Source: Flavobacterium sp. Sd200 (GTDB lineage Bacteria > Bacteroidota > Bacteroidia > Flavobacteriales > Flavobacteriaceae). From it: 64,000 bases of DNA. Location of the stretch: contig NZ_WUMN01000001.1 of assembly GCF_009826935.1 (NCBI RefSeq), forward strand, positions 1,302,001 to 1,366,000, in the 5' to 3' direction. Positions within the stretch are counted from its first letter, which is position 1. Each line of letters begins with the position of its first letter. Below the pieces are notes generated by a model. The model worked only from the letters and a program-made list of their open reading frames with translations, made no database searches and was not told where the DNA came from. Positions 1 through 10,140 of the stretch are shown here, piece after piece. A program made the translations under genes and the position numbers.

Positions 1-2
1 TG

Positions 3-2945
3 TTTGGCCCTATGGCACAAACCGTTTCGTTTGCCATTTTAGGTGCTTTTATATTATCGCTTACCTACGTACCGATGATGAGTTCGCTGGTGCTGAGTAA
101 ATCTACCGGACATACGCCTAATTTCAGCGATAAAATTATTGCTACGGTATATCGTGTATACAGGCCGTTGTTAGACGGTGCACTAAAAGTAAAAGGCATT
201 ATTATAGGCGTTTCAGTAACATTATTTGCCGTGGCACTTATTCTGTTCAATTCACTTGGCGGGGAGTTTATCCCTACGCTTGATGAAGGTGATATCGCCA
301 CGCATCTTATCATTTCGTCAGGAAGTTCACTTTCGCAGGAAATAGAGGCCACCACCAAGGCAGAGCAGATACTGCGCAGCAGGTTTCCTGAGATTAAGAT
401 GATCGTAACTAAAATTGGCAGTGCCGAGATACCTACCGACCCAATGCCCATGGAAGCGGGTGATATGATCATTATTATGAAAAACAGAAATGAGTGGACT
501 TCAGCCAAAACCAAGGAAGAGCTAATGGCTAAAATGGAAAAAGCACTGGAAGAAATACCGGGTGCTACTACCGAGTTTTCACAACCGGTTCAAATGCGCA
601 TGAATGAACTAATGACAGGGATACGCAGCGATGTAGCCATTAAGATATTTGGTGAGGATATTGACAGGCTTGTAAGTGCCGGAGATGAGATAATGGAGCA
701 AATACAGGACATTAAAGGCATTACCGATGCACGCCCCGAACGTGTTGCCGGTTTACCGCAAATTACCGTGAAATACGATAAAGACAAGCTTGCCCTGTAC
801 GGCCTTAATGTGGGAGATCTTAACCGTGTGGTGCGTATGGGTTTTGCCGGTGAAGCCGCGGGGACGGTATATGAAGGCGAGAAACGTTTTGACCTCGTGG
901 TACGTCTTGTACAAGATAAAAGACAGGATATCAATAATCTTAAATCGCTGTATGTTACCCTGCCTTCAGGCAACCAAATACCTTTGGAGCAAGTAGCCGA
1001 TATAAAATTTGAAGACGGGCCTATGCAGATTAGCCGAGAAGATGGGCACCGCCGCATTGTGGTAGGCTTTAACGTACGCGAGCGCGATGTACAAAGCGTG
1101 GTAAAAGACATACAGGCAAAACTGGATAAAAACCTCAAGCTCCCTGCGGGATATTATGTTACATATGGCGGCCAGTTTGAAAACCTGCAACAGGCCAACA
1201 GCCGGCTTATGGTAGCAGTACCTGTAGCGCTGGGGTTAATTTTTATACTGTTGTACTTTACATTTAAATCTATAAAACAATCGGTACTGATTTTTACCGC
1301 GATACCGCTTTCGGCTATTGGTGGGGTTTTTGCCCTCTGGATGCGCGGCATGCCGTTTAGCATCTCGGCGGGTGTTGGGTTTATTGCGCTCTTTGGTGTG
1401 GCGGTACTGAACGGTATCGTACTGATTGCTTACTTCAATGAACTGAAAACAGAAGGTATAACCGATATTTATGAACGCATAAGGGAAGGAACAAAAGTAA
1501 GGTTAAGGCCGGTATTGCTGACTGCCTCTGTGGCGTCACTGGGCTTTTTGCCTATGGCATTAAGTGGTGGCGCAGGTGCCGAGGTACAAAAGCCCCTTGC
1601 CACTGTGGTTATAGGCGGGCTGGTAACGGCTACACTTTTAACCCTTGTGGTGTTACCCATATTATATTACTTTTTTGAGAAGGGCTTTAAAGGAAATAAC
1701 GATACTACAAAAGGTTTAAAACTGGCGGTAATATTACTTTTACTGCTGCCATTTGCAGGTTTCTCACAACAACAGCCCCTTCCCCTTACATTGCATGAAG
1801 CCATCGCAACCGGGCTTAGAAACAACGGGGCTGTACAGGCTTCCGGCCTTGAAGTTTCGCGACAGCAACAATTGCGCAGTACAGCATTTGACTCCCCAAA
1901 AACGGAAATCAACGGTACGTTTGGGCAAATAAACAGCCATGCACAGGACAAGAACTTCAGTGTATCGCAAACCTTCAGCCCGTTTCGGTATGGTGCACGC
2001 AGAAGCCTGCTCAATGAAAATGTAAAGGTAGGTGAACTACGCCTTGGGCAAACAAAACAGGATATCATCTTCGAGATCAGGCAAAGCTGGAATGCCATGC
2101 TTTATTATACACAGCTCAATAAAGTTTTGGGCGAGCAAAACAGCCTGATGCTAAAGTTTGTACGTGCGGCAGAGCTAAAATTTCAAACCGGGGAAACCGG
2201 ATCGCTGGAAAACGTAACAGCTAAAGTTAAACAGTTGGAACTACAGCAGCAAATAAAACAGAACGAGGCACTCATCATTGTTGAGAAATCAAAACTGAAA
2301 ACCCTTTTAAAACTCGACGGAGATTTTATTGCAGCCGAAACGGAGTTCAGTCCAAATACATTTATAAGCGAACAGGACAGTACACAAGTATCACAAAATG
2401 CTACGCTTCAATTGGCGCAACAACAAGTCAATGTGGCTGTAGCTGAAAAGAAAACCGAACGTTCATTATTACTGCCGGATATATCAGCAGGCTATTTTAT
2501 ACAATCGCTTACAGGCAGCCAGGAATGGAATGGTGTAAGTACCTATTACAACAATGCACTGCGCTTCCAGGGATTTTCAATCGGTATCAACATTCCACTA
2601 TTTTGGAATGCGTCGGCTGCGAGGGTAAAAGCTGCCAATACCAATATCCAACTGCAAAAGGCCAACGCCGATTATCTCAAGGCACAGCTTAATAGCAGCT
2701 ATGAACAACAGCTAAAACAGTTGGAAACCTATGCGGCCATGCTGCAATATTATACCGATACGGCATTGCCTAATGCCAATACCATTTCGGGTAATGCAAC
2801 AAAAGCCTACCAAAACGGAGATATTAGCTACGTAGAATATGTACAGGGACTGGAAACCTCGCTTGCCATTCGTATCAATTATATCAATGCTATCAATAAT
2901 TACAATCAGGCTGCCATTAACCTGCAATACCTGCTTAATCAATAA
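3..2945 (+). CDS. CusA/CzcA-type heavy-metal RND pump fused to a TolC-like outer-membrane factor (5' truncated)
   Basis: The reading frame is already open at the window edge (F-G-P before the first Met), so this is only the 3' part. The first ~555 visible residues are the C-terminal half of an inner-membrane RND pump of the heavy-metal efflux group: a porter domain (NELMTGIRSDVAIKIFGE) and transmembrane helices ending VVLPILYYFFEKG. Without a stop or new start the frame continues, from about base 1714, into a hydrophobic stretch resembling a signal peptide (LAVILLLLLPFAGFSQ) and then ~390 residues of TolC/CusC-type outer-membrane factor with long helices. Family knowledge: such fused pumps of ~1,400 residues occur in Bacteroidetes. 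The adaptor gene follows 9 bp later, so pump, channel and adaptor form one operon exporting metal cations. The metal cannot be deduced. Confidence 0.9.
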   Translation, partial: FGPMAQTVSFAILGAFILSLTYVPMMSSLVLSKSTGHTPNFSDKIIATVYRVYRPLLDGALKVKGIIIGVSVTLFAVALILFNSLGGEFIPTLDEGDIATHLIISSGSSLSQEIEATTKAEQILRSRFPEIKMIVTKIGSAEIPTDPMPMEAGDMIIIMKNRNEWTSAKTKEELMAKMEKALEEIPGATTEFSQPVQMRMNELMTGIRSDVAIKIFGEDIDRLVSAGDEIMEQIQDIKGITDARPERVAGLPQITVKYDKDKLALYGLNVGDLNRVVRMGFAGEAAGTVYEGEKRFDLVVRLVQDKRQDINNLKSLYVTLPSGNQIPLEQVADIKFEDGPMQISREDGHRRIVVGFNVRERDVQSVVKDIQAKLDKNLKLPAGYYVTYGGQFENLQQANSRLMVAVPVALGLIFILLYFTFKSIKQSVLIFTAIPLSAIGGVFALWMRGMPFSISAGVGFIALFGVAVLNGIVLIAYFNELKTEGITDIYERIREGTKVRLRPVLLTASVASLGFLPMALSGGAGAEVQKPLATVVIGGLVTATLLTLVVLPILYYFFEKGFKGNNDTTKGLKLAVILLLLLPFAGFSQQQPLPLTLHEAIATGLRNNGAVQASGLEVSRQQQLRSTAFDSPKTEINGTFGQINSHAQDKNFSVSQTFSPFRYGARRSLLNENVKVGELRLGQTKQDIIFEIRQSWNAMLYYTQLNKVLGEQNSLMLKFVRAAELKFQTGETGSLENVTAKVKQLELQQQIKQNEALIIVEKSKLKTLLKLDGDFIAAETEFSPNTFISEQDSTQVSQNATLQLAQQQVNVAVAEKKTERSLLLPDISAGYFIQSLTGSQEWNGVSTYYNNALRFQGFSIGINIPLFWNASAARVKAANTNIQLQKANADYLKAQLNSSYEQQLKQLETYAAMLQYYTDTALPNANTISGNATKAYQNGDISYVEYVQGLETSLAIRINYINAINNYNQAAINLQYLLNQ

Positions 2946-2954
2946 TATACAGCA

Positions 2955-4241
2955 ATGAAAAACATACAATTTAAAACCTTATTTTATATCATCTTTGGCC
3001 TTGCAACAGTAATTTTGGTGGAGTATTATATACTGAGTAATACGCAAAAGGAAGAAGTTCATGATCATGGTGCAGAACACAAAACAGGCGGTGAGAAAAA
3101 TGAGCATAGCACTATTAGTAAAGAAGTAGAACTGAATGAAGCGCAATTTAAGGCTTCGGCTATTGAGCTGGGAACATTTTCCAAAAAGAACCTTAGCGAA
3201 GTGATCAATGCAAACGGCTATACCGAACTGCCTCCTCAAAATCAGGCAGACGTATCGGTTCATTTAACCGGGGTTGTGTCAAAAATAAATGTCATAGAGG
3301 GGCAACGTGTTACTAAAGGCCAGGTGCTTGCAGTAGTAGAAAGCCCGGAATTTGCTAAACTTCAGGAAGCTTATGCTACATCCAACAGCAACCTCGAATT
3401 TCTGAAACAGGAATACGAAAGACAAAAGACACTAAGTGAGGAAAACGTAAATTCTAAAAAGGTTTTCCAACGCACCAAGGCCGATTATGAAGCTGAAAAA
3501 GCCCGTTTTGCATCGTTAGGCAAGCAATTGTCATTACTGAATTTGAACAGTAGTTCGGCTACGGCTTCAATGCCTGTTATTGCACCGATCTCAGGCTATA
3601 TAACCAATGTTAATATTAAAATTGGCAGCAATGCCGAAGTTGGCAAACCACTTTTAAGCATAGTGGATAATTCTAAGCTGCATGTCGATCTTTTGGTCTA
3701 TGAGAAAGATCTGGGTAAGGTAAAACCGGGACAAACCATACGCTTTGTGCTTACCAATCAGGATAACAAGGAAATTAAAGGAAAGGTATTCAATATCAGT
3801 CAGTCATTCGAAAACGAAACTAAGTCGGTTGCCGTACATGCTGATATAGAGAATCCCGGTTCCAGTCTTATATCCGGCATGTATGTTAATGCACTGATAG
3901 ATGTGGGTGCCAACGCTGTGCAGGCATTACCTAATGAAGCTGTTGTAAAAGCTGACGGCAGAGAATATATTTTTATTTTGGATGAAGGGCATGATAAACA
4001 CAAAGATGCCCATGATGAGACCGAAGGACACTCTCAAAACGACACTGATAGCCATGAAAATGAAGGCACTATATATAATTTTAAGCGCATAGAAGTAAAA
4101 ACGGGCACATCGCAATTGGGATACACACAAATAACAGTTGTAGAACCTTTGCAAAAAAATGCAAAAATTGTGCTTAAAGGGGCATATTATATACAGAGCC
4201 ACTTAATTAAAAATGCCGGCGGCGGCGGGCACGCGCATTGA
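2955..4241 (+). CDS. RND efflux periplasmic adaptor (CusB/CzcB-like membrane fusion protein)
   Basis: A 428-residue membrane fusion protein that would link the upstream RND pump to its outer-membrane channel. It has one N-terminal membrane anchor (residues ~7-27), a biotinyl-lipoyl-like segment (TGVVSKINVIEGQRVTKGQV), an alpha-helical hairpin (~130-190), then beta-barrel and membrane-proximal regions. Three His/acid-rich stretches stand out: after the anchor (HDHGAEH), near residues 340-370 (GHDKHKDAHDETEGHS) and the very C-terminus (GGGGHAH). These are consistent with periplasmic metal binding, which is typical of the CusB/CzcB branch. The start is an ATG 9 bp after the pump stop, and the gene is followed by a clear terminator, so it ends the operon. 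Confidence 0.92.
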   Translation: MKNIQFKTLFYIIFGLATVILVEYYILSNTQKEEVHDHGAEHKTGGEKNEHSTISKEVELNEAQFKASAIELGTFSKKNLSEVINANGYTELPPQNQADVSVHLTGVVSKINVIEGQRVTKGQVLAVVESPEFAKLQEAYATSNSNLEFLKQEYERQKTLSEENVNSKKVFQRTKADYEAEKARFASLGKQLSLLNLNSSSATASMPVIAPISGYITNVNIKIGSNAEVGKPLLSIVDNSKLHVDLLVYEKDLGKVKPGQTIRFVLTNQDNKEIKGKVFNISQSFENETKSVAVHADIENPGSSLISGMYVNALIDVGANAVQALPNEAVVKADGREYIFILDEGHDKHKDAHDETEGHSQNDTDSHENEGTIYNFKRIEVKTGTSQLGYTQITVVEPLQKNAKIVLKGAYYIQSHLIKNAGGGGHAH

Positions 4242-4260
4242 TCTTTAAATTAAATTTTAT

Positions 4261-4294
4261 ATCCCTGAAATCATTTTTGATTTTAGGGATTTTT
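4261..4294. terminator. Intrinsic terminator between adaptor and kinase genes
   Basis: A 13-bp stem (ATCCCTGAAATCA with TGATTTTAGGGAT, one G-T pair) with a 4-nt loop is followed by TTTT. It sits between convergent genes and can serve the plus-strand efflux operon. The minus strand also shows an A/T-rich flank, so it may work both ways. Confidence 0.75.
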
Positions 4295-4300
4295 GATTAT

Positions 4301-6508
4301 CTACGCATAAGCGTTAAGATATATTTTTGTAAAACATACTTTTATAACGGTGCCATTATCATTAAAAATTTCAAAAGAACCGCCCAGGTCTCCTGAAAGG
4401 CCTTTGATTAATTTCATTCCCAGAGAATTAACCTTCATAATATCGAAATTTTCCGGTAAACCTTTACCGTTATCTCTTATTATAAGTTCATAAAACTCAT
4501 CATCAGCCTTTTTAAGAGATATGTCTATTACGGGCATATCTTTTTTATTAAAAGCATACTTAATACAATTAGTAATAGCCTCATTGAGTATGAGCCCTAC
4601 CGAAACCGCCTGAGAAACTTCAAATTCGGCATCATCCACATCGATCTCAAAATGTATGGAGCCGTTATCAAAGCTGTCTTTTAAAAAAATTACCAGCTCT
4701 CTTATATAACCATCCATAGCAACTGCCGAGAGTGTATCGGCCTGATATAATTTTTGATGAATAAGCGCCATGGAGTGAACACGCCTCTGACTGCTTTCTA
4801 TAGCAACCCTAGCCGATTCTTCTTTAAGATAAACGCTCTGACTGTTTAAAAGGCTCATTACAATTTGCAAATTGTTTTTTACCCTGTGATGAATTTCTTT
4901 TAGCAGCCACTCTTTCTCGGTTACCAGCCTACTAAGCTTTTTATTTTTGTGTGTAATCTGTAACTGTTTTACACGAAGTTTCTTAGTTAATATAAGTTTA
5001 TTTCGGTATGCAATAAAAATAACTGAGGCTATAAGTATTATAAAAATTATTCCGGCTATGGCATAATTTCTTTCTAAGCCTGCCTGTATTATTTTTTGCT
5101 TTTGAAGCTTGGTTTCATTAGCAAGTAGTTTAATATCATTATCTTTTTTCTCACTTTCATATTTAACCGCCATGGCTGCAAACTGTCCGCTTTTTGTGGC
5201 GTTATACATATCATCTTTAACCTTAATAAATGCCTGATAATTTTTTAGTGCACCAACAGGATTTCCCTCTATAGAATCTAACTTAAACTGCCAGTGATAA
5301 ATAAAAATAAGTTCATTGAGTGTTATTTCTTCGGGCACCTTTTTATATTTCTCTACATAATTACGTGCTTCTGTATACATTTTATTGGCATAACAGGCAT
5401 CTATATATTCCTTATACACATAACGATAGTTTTCAATATGGCCTTCCATACTGTTCATTTCATTTAATATCTCTTTCGCGTTTTTTAGTGCACGTTTATT
5501 CTCTTTTTTTCCAAGATAAATCGATGTATACATAGAACGGTTTATAAGGTTAAGATTGGCATCCGGCACCTTATATTCTGCCAGTTCATCAAGTTTCTGC
5601 AATGCTTTGTCATATTGTTTAAGCTGTTGAAGAGCAGCTGCTGAATTGCTCAGTAAATAATAAATATTGATGGTATCTCTATTCTTTATCGCATAAGGCA
5701 TTCCCTTTTCAAAATAATACAAAGCGGTTTGAGGCTCTTTTATATTAAAATATTTTAGCCCCATACTTGTATAGACAGTAGGCAAAAGCAGGGTGTCTTT
5801 AAATTGTTCGGCAAGTTTTACAGCTGCCAGTCCATATTGCAGTCCTTCATGATCTCTATGAAGGTGTGTGTACTGGTCTCCCAACTCATCATAAACTTTT
5901 TGTAATTGCTTATATCCTGCTTTTTTATAAAAGTAGATAGACTTTTTAAGTGCCTCTATGGCATCTTTAGAACGACTCATATACCTATGCTCTGCACCAA
6001 GCATATGATAGGTTTCTCCAACCCTAACCCATTTTTTTGCCCTCTTAAATGCATCAATGCCTTTATTTATATTGCTTGCTTTTTTATCATAATCTGTTTC
6101 GTTGTCATAATAGTAAAATGCTAATGTTAGGTATAGATCGCCAAAAATCTCATTAGGTTTTTGGGTCTTTAAAATAGACAATCCTTTATCAAAATAGTCC
6201 ATTGCCAAATTCTTCCTATCTGCCTTACAATATGCTTCTATATAATGTATATAACACCGGGCAAGATCGATATCATTTTTTGTCGAAGCAGAAATGGATT
6301 CAGCCATCTGAATATTATTTAACGCCTTAACAATATCAGATTTCGAAAATCCTGGTTTCTGCATAAATTCTTCAGCTTTTTTCAAAAGCTCAGTAACATT
6401 GTCTGATCCTGCTGAACTAATACCTTCCTTAAAAGATATTTCTCCGGCATTGAGCCATCCGCTCCCAACAATTATATATAGCAACAGATATTTTAAAAAG
6501 AGTTTCAT
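4301..6508 (-). CDS. TPR-containing sensor histidine kinase (HisKA_2 type)
   Basis: An orphan sensor kinase. I chose the ATG at 6508 because it gives a proper signal peptide (MKLFLKYLLLYIIVGSGWLNAG); an ATG 60 bp further upstream at 6508+60 (6568) is possible but puts 20 extra residues before the hydrophobic core. The exported N-terminal part (~25-460) is helical with TPR-like repeats. One transmembrane segment follows (IAGIIFIILIASVIFIAY), then a coiled linker and a HisKA_2-type dimerisation/phosphoacceptor motif (EIHHRVKNNLQIVMSLLNSQ, near residue 540). The C-terminus has a HATPase domain with N- and G-box motifs (NEAITNCIKYAF, DNGKGLP). No response regulator lies next to it. It is divergent from the SBBP-repeat protein gene. 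Confidence 0.88.
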   Translation of the reverse strand: MKLFLKYLLLYIIVGSGWLNAGEISFKEGISSAGSDNVTELLKKAEEFMQKPGFSKSDIVKALNNIQMAESISASTKNDIDLARCYIHYIEAYCKADRKNLAMDYFDKGLSILKTQKPNEIFGDLYLTLAFYYYDNETDYDKKASNINKGIDAFKRAKKWVRVGETYHMLGAEHRYMSRSKDAIEALKKSIYFYKKAGYKQLQKVYDELGDQYTHLHRDHEGLQYGLAAVKLAEQFKDTLLLPTVYTSMGLKYFNIKEPQTALYYFEKGMPYAIKNRDTINIYYLLSNSAAALQQLKQYDKALQKLDELAEYKVPDANLNLINRSMYTSIYLGKKENKRALKNAKEILNEMNSMEGHIENYRYVYKEYIDACYANKMYTEARNYVEKYKKVPEEITLNELIFIYHWQFKLDSIEGNPVGALKNYQAFIKVKDDMYNATKSGQFAAMAVKYESEKKDNDIKLLANETKLQKQKIIQAGLERNYAIAGIIFIILIASVIFIAYRNKLILTKKLRVKQLQITHKNKKLSRLVTEKEWLLKEIHHRVKNNLQIVMSLLNSQSVYLKEESARVAIESSQRRVHSMALIHQKLYQADTLSAVAMDGYIRELVIFLKDSFDNGSIHFEIDVDDAEFEVSQAVSVGLILNEAITNCIKYAFNKKDMPVIDISLKKADDEFYELIIRDNGKGLPENFDIMKVNSLGMKLIKGLSGDLGGSFEIFNDNGTVIKVCFTKIYLNAYA

Positions 6509-6843
6509 AAGGGAAGTGTTTGCAATCATAAAAGTAAAAAAATACCGCAACCTATTAACATAAAACAAATTACGGCTGCTGTTTTATAATTTATCTTACA
6601 GAAACACCTCAAAGCAAAATCATTTTGAGAATAATCAAAAAGATATTAAATTATGTTAAGATTTTTTCAATGCAAATGAATTGCTTCTTTATGAAAACAT
6701 CATCTATAAATCCTTATCGAAAAAATCGACATCATTTTGAGATTCTTACAACCTATACATATATCTGCACATATATACTACACACTTTTTAATTATTACA
6801 CTCTAAAATGATATTTGTCTACACCAATGTCAACACAAAAGAT

Positions 6844-6857
6844 ACTGTAAATACAGT
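6844..6857. promoter_or_regulatory. Palindrome in the 391-bp divergent spacer
   Basis: The spacer 6509-6899 separates the divergent kinase and SBBP genes and is very AT-rich. I see no gene in it. The one clear element is ACTGTA-AA-TACAGT, a perfect 6-bp inverted repeat 43 bp before the ATG at 6900. It could be an operator, but 6-bp arms in AT-rich DNA are weak evidence. No good TAnnTTTG box was found in front of the 6900 gene. Confidence 0.3.
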
Positions 6858-6899
6858 GTGCAATAGTAAATTTACGTATACCAATTAAATTGTATTAAT

Positions 6900-9800
6900 A
6901 TGAAATTTATTACCAAACACATCTTTGGTTTACTGGCTGCAGCATTACCAATGGCAGTCCATTCACAACCTCCTGCCCTAACAGCTCAAAATGGCTATGA
7001 GGTTTCTAAAACCACAGGGGCTGTTTCTTCATTAATGAAATGGAAGGTCTTTAAACCCAATTACAGCAATTCTCCAGTCATCAACCCGCAGCAAAAAATG
7101 CTGGATCAAATGGGCATTAAACACAATGCTCAACATACTACCCTCTCTAATGATTATGAATTTTACGGAGGAGAAGCCTATAAAGGCAACAATGTGCCCT
7201 ATGCTTCTATTACAGATGGTGAGGGCAACACCTACATTACGGGTGGCAGCACTAACGAAAGCCAGCCTTCGGGAGATTTTTTTACCATGAAAGTAGACGC
7301 CAATGGGCAAATATTGTGGCAAAAACGCGAACAGGCAACCATATATGCAGTTGAGTATGGCATGCAAATAGCTTTTGATAATTCGGGCAATATCATAGTT
7401 TCAGGACTTAAATGGAACGGTAACGATATGGATATCCGTGTTATCAAATATTCACCAGGCGGCGTCATGATCTGGGACAACACATTTGATAATGGAAATG
7501 AAGGTATTGAAATTCCTAATGCTATGGTAACAGGTGCAGATGGCAGCGTTTACATTACGGGTATTGCATGGTCGGGCAACTCAGTAGACTATCTTACGCT
7601 TAAATACAACAGCAATGGCGTAGAGCAGTGGCATCATACTGAAAATCCGACAGGAGGCGAAACCTGGAGCGAGGCTATGGCCGTTGCCGTAGATGCTACC
7701 GATAATGTAATTGTTACCGGATACAGTCCTAACGCAGACGGTTGGCTCAACTACCACACCGTAAAATATAACCCGGAGGGTACAAAATTATGGGAACAGG
7801 CTTATAATTATGAAAGTAATGATCCGGATAACATTACCGATGTAACCAACTCTGTGCCTCGCGCCATTATTACAGATGCCGATGGCAACATTTATGTTAC
7901 CGGAACTTTTGACACTTTCCTTAACCGTATAGGTACCATTAAATACAATTCTGAAGGTGTGCAGCAATGGGTGGAAACCTACAAAAGCGGAACAGAAATA
8001 ACCTTAGGTTGGAAAATTGCCCTTAGAAATAATACATTGTATGTGGCAGGAAGCCATCTTGGCGGTTTTGCCGATGACGGTACGGTATTGATATCTTATA
8101 ATACAGATGGTACACAAAACTGGGTCGAAGAAACAACAAATCTTATTGAAACGACTAATGCTACACTATCTTTTGATAATGATGATAACATTATAGTATC
8201 GGCAAACGGTATGACTCCGGGTGCAGAAGAATGGCAGCAGGATGTTGCCGCACGTGCCTATAAATATTCGCCGGAGGGTAACCTTTCAGGTCAGGCCGCC
8301 TTTGTAATATCTACTGCCGATGGTACTGCAAGCATGGGCAATATGGCCGGAGCAGGTATAGATAATACAGGTAATGTTTACTTCTCAGTCAACTCTTTTT
8401 ATAGTGCAAACGGAGCTGTTTTTGAAACAGTTAAATCAGCATTTGGCAATGTCGCTCCCGCAACTCAATGGAGTGCTATATACAGCAATCTTGGCTCACC
8501 CAGTGCTTCAATGCTAAATTCGTTTGCCGATGGTAACGGCAACACGTTTTCTACCGGATCATACTATCAGTTTAGCAATGGAATGCTTACTTCTAATTAC
8601 TTTATTGTAAAACATAACGCTGACGGTAACATTGCATGGAATGTAGTGTATAATGCTGCAAATGGTAATGCTGCTGAGGGTATTATAGGCCGTACTGATG
8701 CCGATGGTAATGCTTATGTATGCCTTTTACCCGGCTTTGAAGAGTATCCGCCACAATTAAAAGTTATAAAACTTTCTCCTGAAGGCACCCAGCTTTGGTC
8801 GGTCGAAACACAACTTTATAACCCGTCAGTATATGTTGTGGAACCACAAGCAGACGGTTCTGTATATCTTGGTGGAACTGCCTATGAGACTGAAGATAGT
8901 CAAAGTGCTTCTTTCCTTGGCATTAAGCTTAATTCAGATGGCTCTGAAGCATGGAAAACATATATGCCGGGCATAAGCGGCAATAACATCTATCAGATAA
9001 GTGCAGGAAAAGTTGACAGCAATGGCCGCTTAATACTAACCGGTGCTCACGGCAGTGGCAACTTCATGGCAAGGGAGGTTAATCTAACAGCGGTACAATT
9101 TAATGCAGATGGTTCGCCCGGATGGATTACGCCCGTAATTGTTGAAGGGGAATCTTCTTCGGGTACCGACCTTTATATAGCAACTGACAACAGCATTTAT
9201 ATAAACGGTTATACACAAAACATCAACACTTATTATGAAGACATTATAACCGCAAAAATAAGTGCATCAGGCGAGGCACTGTGGAGCAATACCTTTGGTC
9301 AGGACAATAAAAATGAACGCTCATATACGGTTAAGCCTTTTAGCAACGGAGATATTGCCGTTGTAGGTTATAGCCTTGCTGATGACGGTGAAATACACAA
9401 CGCGCTTGTAAAATACAGCGCAGATGGAAACCTGCTTTGGGACTTTGCTTCAGAAAGCATGCGTTATTATAATGATTTCCATATTGACGGATCTGATGTG
9501 TGCTACATTATGGATCAGGTAATTATTGACCCATTCCCGCACAAAATTTTCAATAGCCCCTTCCCTATTGCATCCCTTGTAACGGTTGATGCAAATGGTG
9601 CAGACAGTAGTGAGGAATTTTTTGTAGGCCCTGAATATGCAGAGTTTTATGGAAAAAGATTGGTTCCGCACACAGACGACAGGCTATTGCTGGCAGGCAG
9701 TGCAGGAAACCAGGCTTTTTATGAAGGTACTTATTTTTTTGAAACCGAGCATGACGGCACACTTGGAATTCCTGTTATACTAAACCCTGGAACAGCAACA

Positions 9801-10055
9801 AATGTATTGGGACAAAACTATCCTAACCCAGTAAGCGAAAATACCACAATACCTTTTACGTTAATTAACGGCGGTAAAGCAGTACTAAAACTGTATAATA
9901 CACAAGGCAGGTTTATAAGGGAAATTGCTAATGAGAATTATGCTCCCGGTACAAACACCATAACATTTGAATCTAAAGGCCTGGCACCCGGCATATATTT
10001 TTACCAAATAGAATCTAACGGTTTGAAACAGGCCCGCAAAATGGTAATAAAATAA
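6900..10055 (+). CDS. T9SS-secreted SBBP beta-propeller repeat protein
   Basis: A 1051-residue secreted protein with a Sec signal peptide (MKFITKHIFGLLAAALPMAVHS). The body is made of SBBP-type (seven-stranded propeller-like) repeats of ~55-60 residues. Each has the pattern 'DGNIYVTGxxxx...TIKYNSxGxxxW', for example near residues 165-180, 215-245, 325-355 and 580-610. The C-terminal ~80 residues are a type A T9SS sorting domain: QNYPNPVSENTTIPF, then LYNTQGRFIRE and a PGIYFYQIES...KMVIK ending. The protein is therefore expected on the cell surface or released. Its function is unknown, and no catalytic domain is visible. It is divergent from the TPR kinase, ends in a strong terminator, and is followed by a TPR/HTH lipoprotein regulator. 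Confidence 0.9.
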   Translation: MKFITKHIFGLLAAALPMAVHSQPPALTAQNGYEVSKTTGAVSSLMKWKVFKPNYSNSPVINPQQKMLDQMGIKHNAQHTTLSNDYEFYGGEAYKGNNVPYASITDGEGNTYITGGSTNESQPSGDFFTMKVDANGQILWQKREQATIYAVEYGMQIAFDNSGNIIVSGLKWNGNDMDIRVIKYSPGGVMIWDNTFDNGNEGIEIPNAMVTGADGSVYITGIAWSGNSVDYLTLKYNSNGVEQWHHTENPTGGETWSEAMAVAVDATDNVIVTGYSPNADGWLNYHTVKYNPEGTKLWEQAYNYESNDPDNITDVTNSVPRAIITDADGNIYVTGTFDTFLNRIGTIKYNSEGVQQWVETYKSGTEITLGWKIALRNNTLYVAGSHLGGFADDGTVLISYNTDGTQNWVEETTNLIETTNATLSFDNDDNIIVSANGMTPGAEEWQQDVAARAYKYSPEGNLSGQAAFVISTADGTASMGNMAGAGIDNTGNVYFSVNSFYSANGAVFETVKSAFGNVAPATQWSAIYSNLGSPSASMLNSFADGNGNTFSTGSYYQFSNGMLTSNYFIVKHNADGNIAWNVVYNAANGNAAEGIIGRTDADGNAYVCLLPGFEEYPPQLKVIKLSPEGTQLWSVETQLYNPSVYVVEPQADGSVYLGGTAYETEDSQSASFLGIKLNSDGSEAWKTYMPGISGNNIYQISAGKVDSNGRLILTGAHGSGNFMAREVNLTAVQFNADGSPGWITPVIVEGESSSGTDLYIATDNSIYINGYTQNINTYYEDIITAKISASGEALWSNTFGQDNKNERSYTVKPFSNGDIAVVGYSLADDGEIHNALVKYSADGNLLWDFASESMRYYNDFHIDGSDVCYIMDQVIIDPFPHKIFNSPFPIASLVTVDANGADSSEEFFVGPEYAEFYGKRLVPHTDDRLLLAGSAGNQAFYEGTYFFETEHDGTLGIPVILNPGTATNVLGQNYPNPVSENTTIPFTLINGGKAVLKLYNTQGRFIREIANENYAPGTNTITFESKGLAPGIYFYQIESNGLKQARKMVIK

Positions 10056-10074
10056 TCTCTTCAATCAGGCAAAC

Positions 10075-10106
10075 AAAGGCTCCGTTCATAAAAGCGGAGC
10101 CTTTTT
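10075..10106 (+). terminator. Intrinsic terminator after the SBBP gene
   Basis: A GC-rich stem (GGCTCCG at 10078-10084 with CGGAGCC at 10095-10101, extended by A-T pairs) is followed by a run of five T. It lies 20 bp after the stop codon of the SBBP protein. Confidence 0.85.
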
Positions 10107-10140
10107 GTATTTTTATGACTTATAAAATTTAAATTTGGAC

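Noticed and set aside
6844..6857. Strong operator at the 14-bp palindrome
   Set aside because: Arms of only 6 bp in AT-rich DNA could arise by chance; kept as a low-confidence feature only.
10130..10137. TAAATTTG, an exact -7 box match just before the TPR/HTH gene
   Set aside because: It ends 3 bp before the ATG, so transcription would start inside the coding region, and the nearest TTG is 22 bp away.
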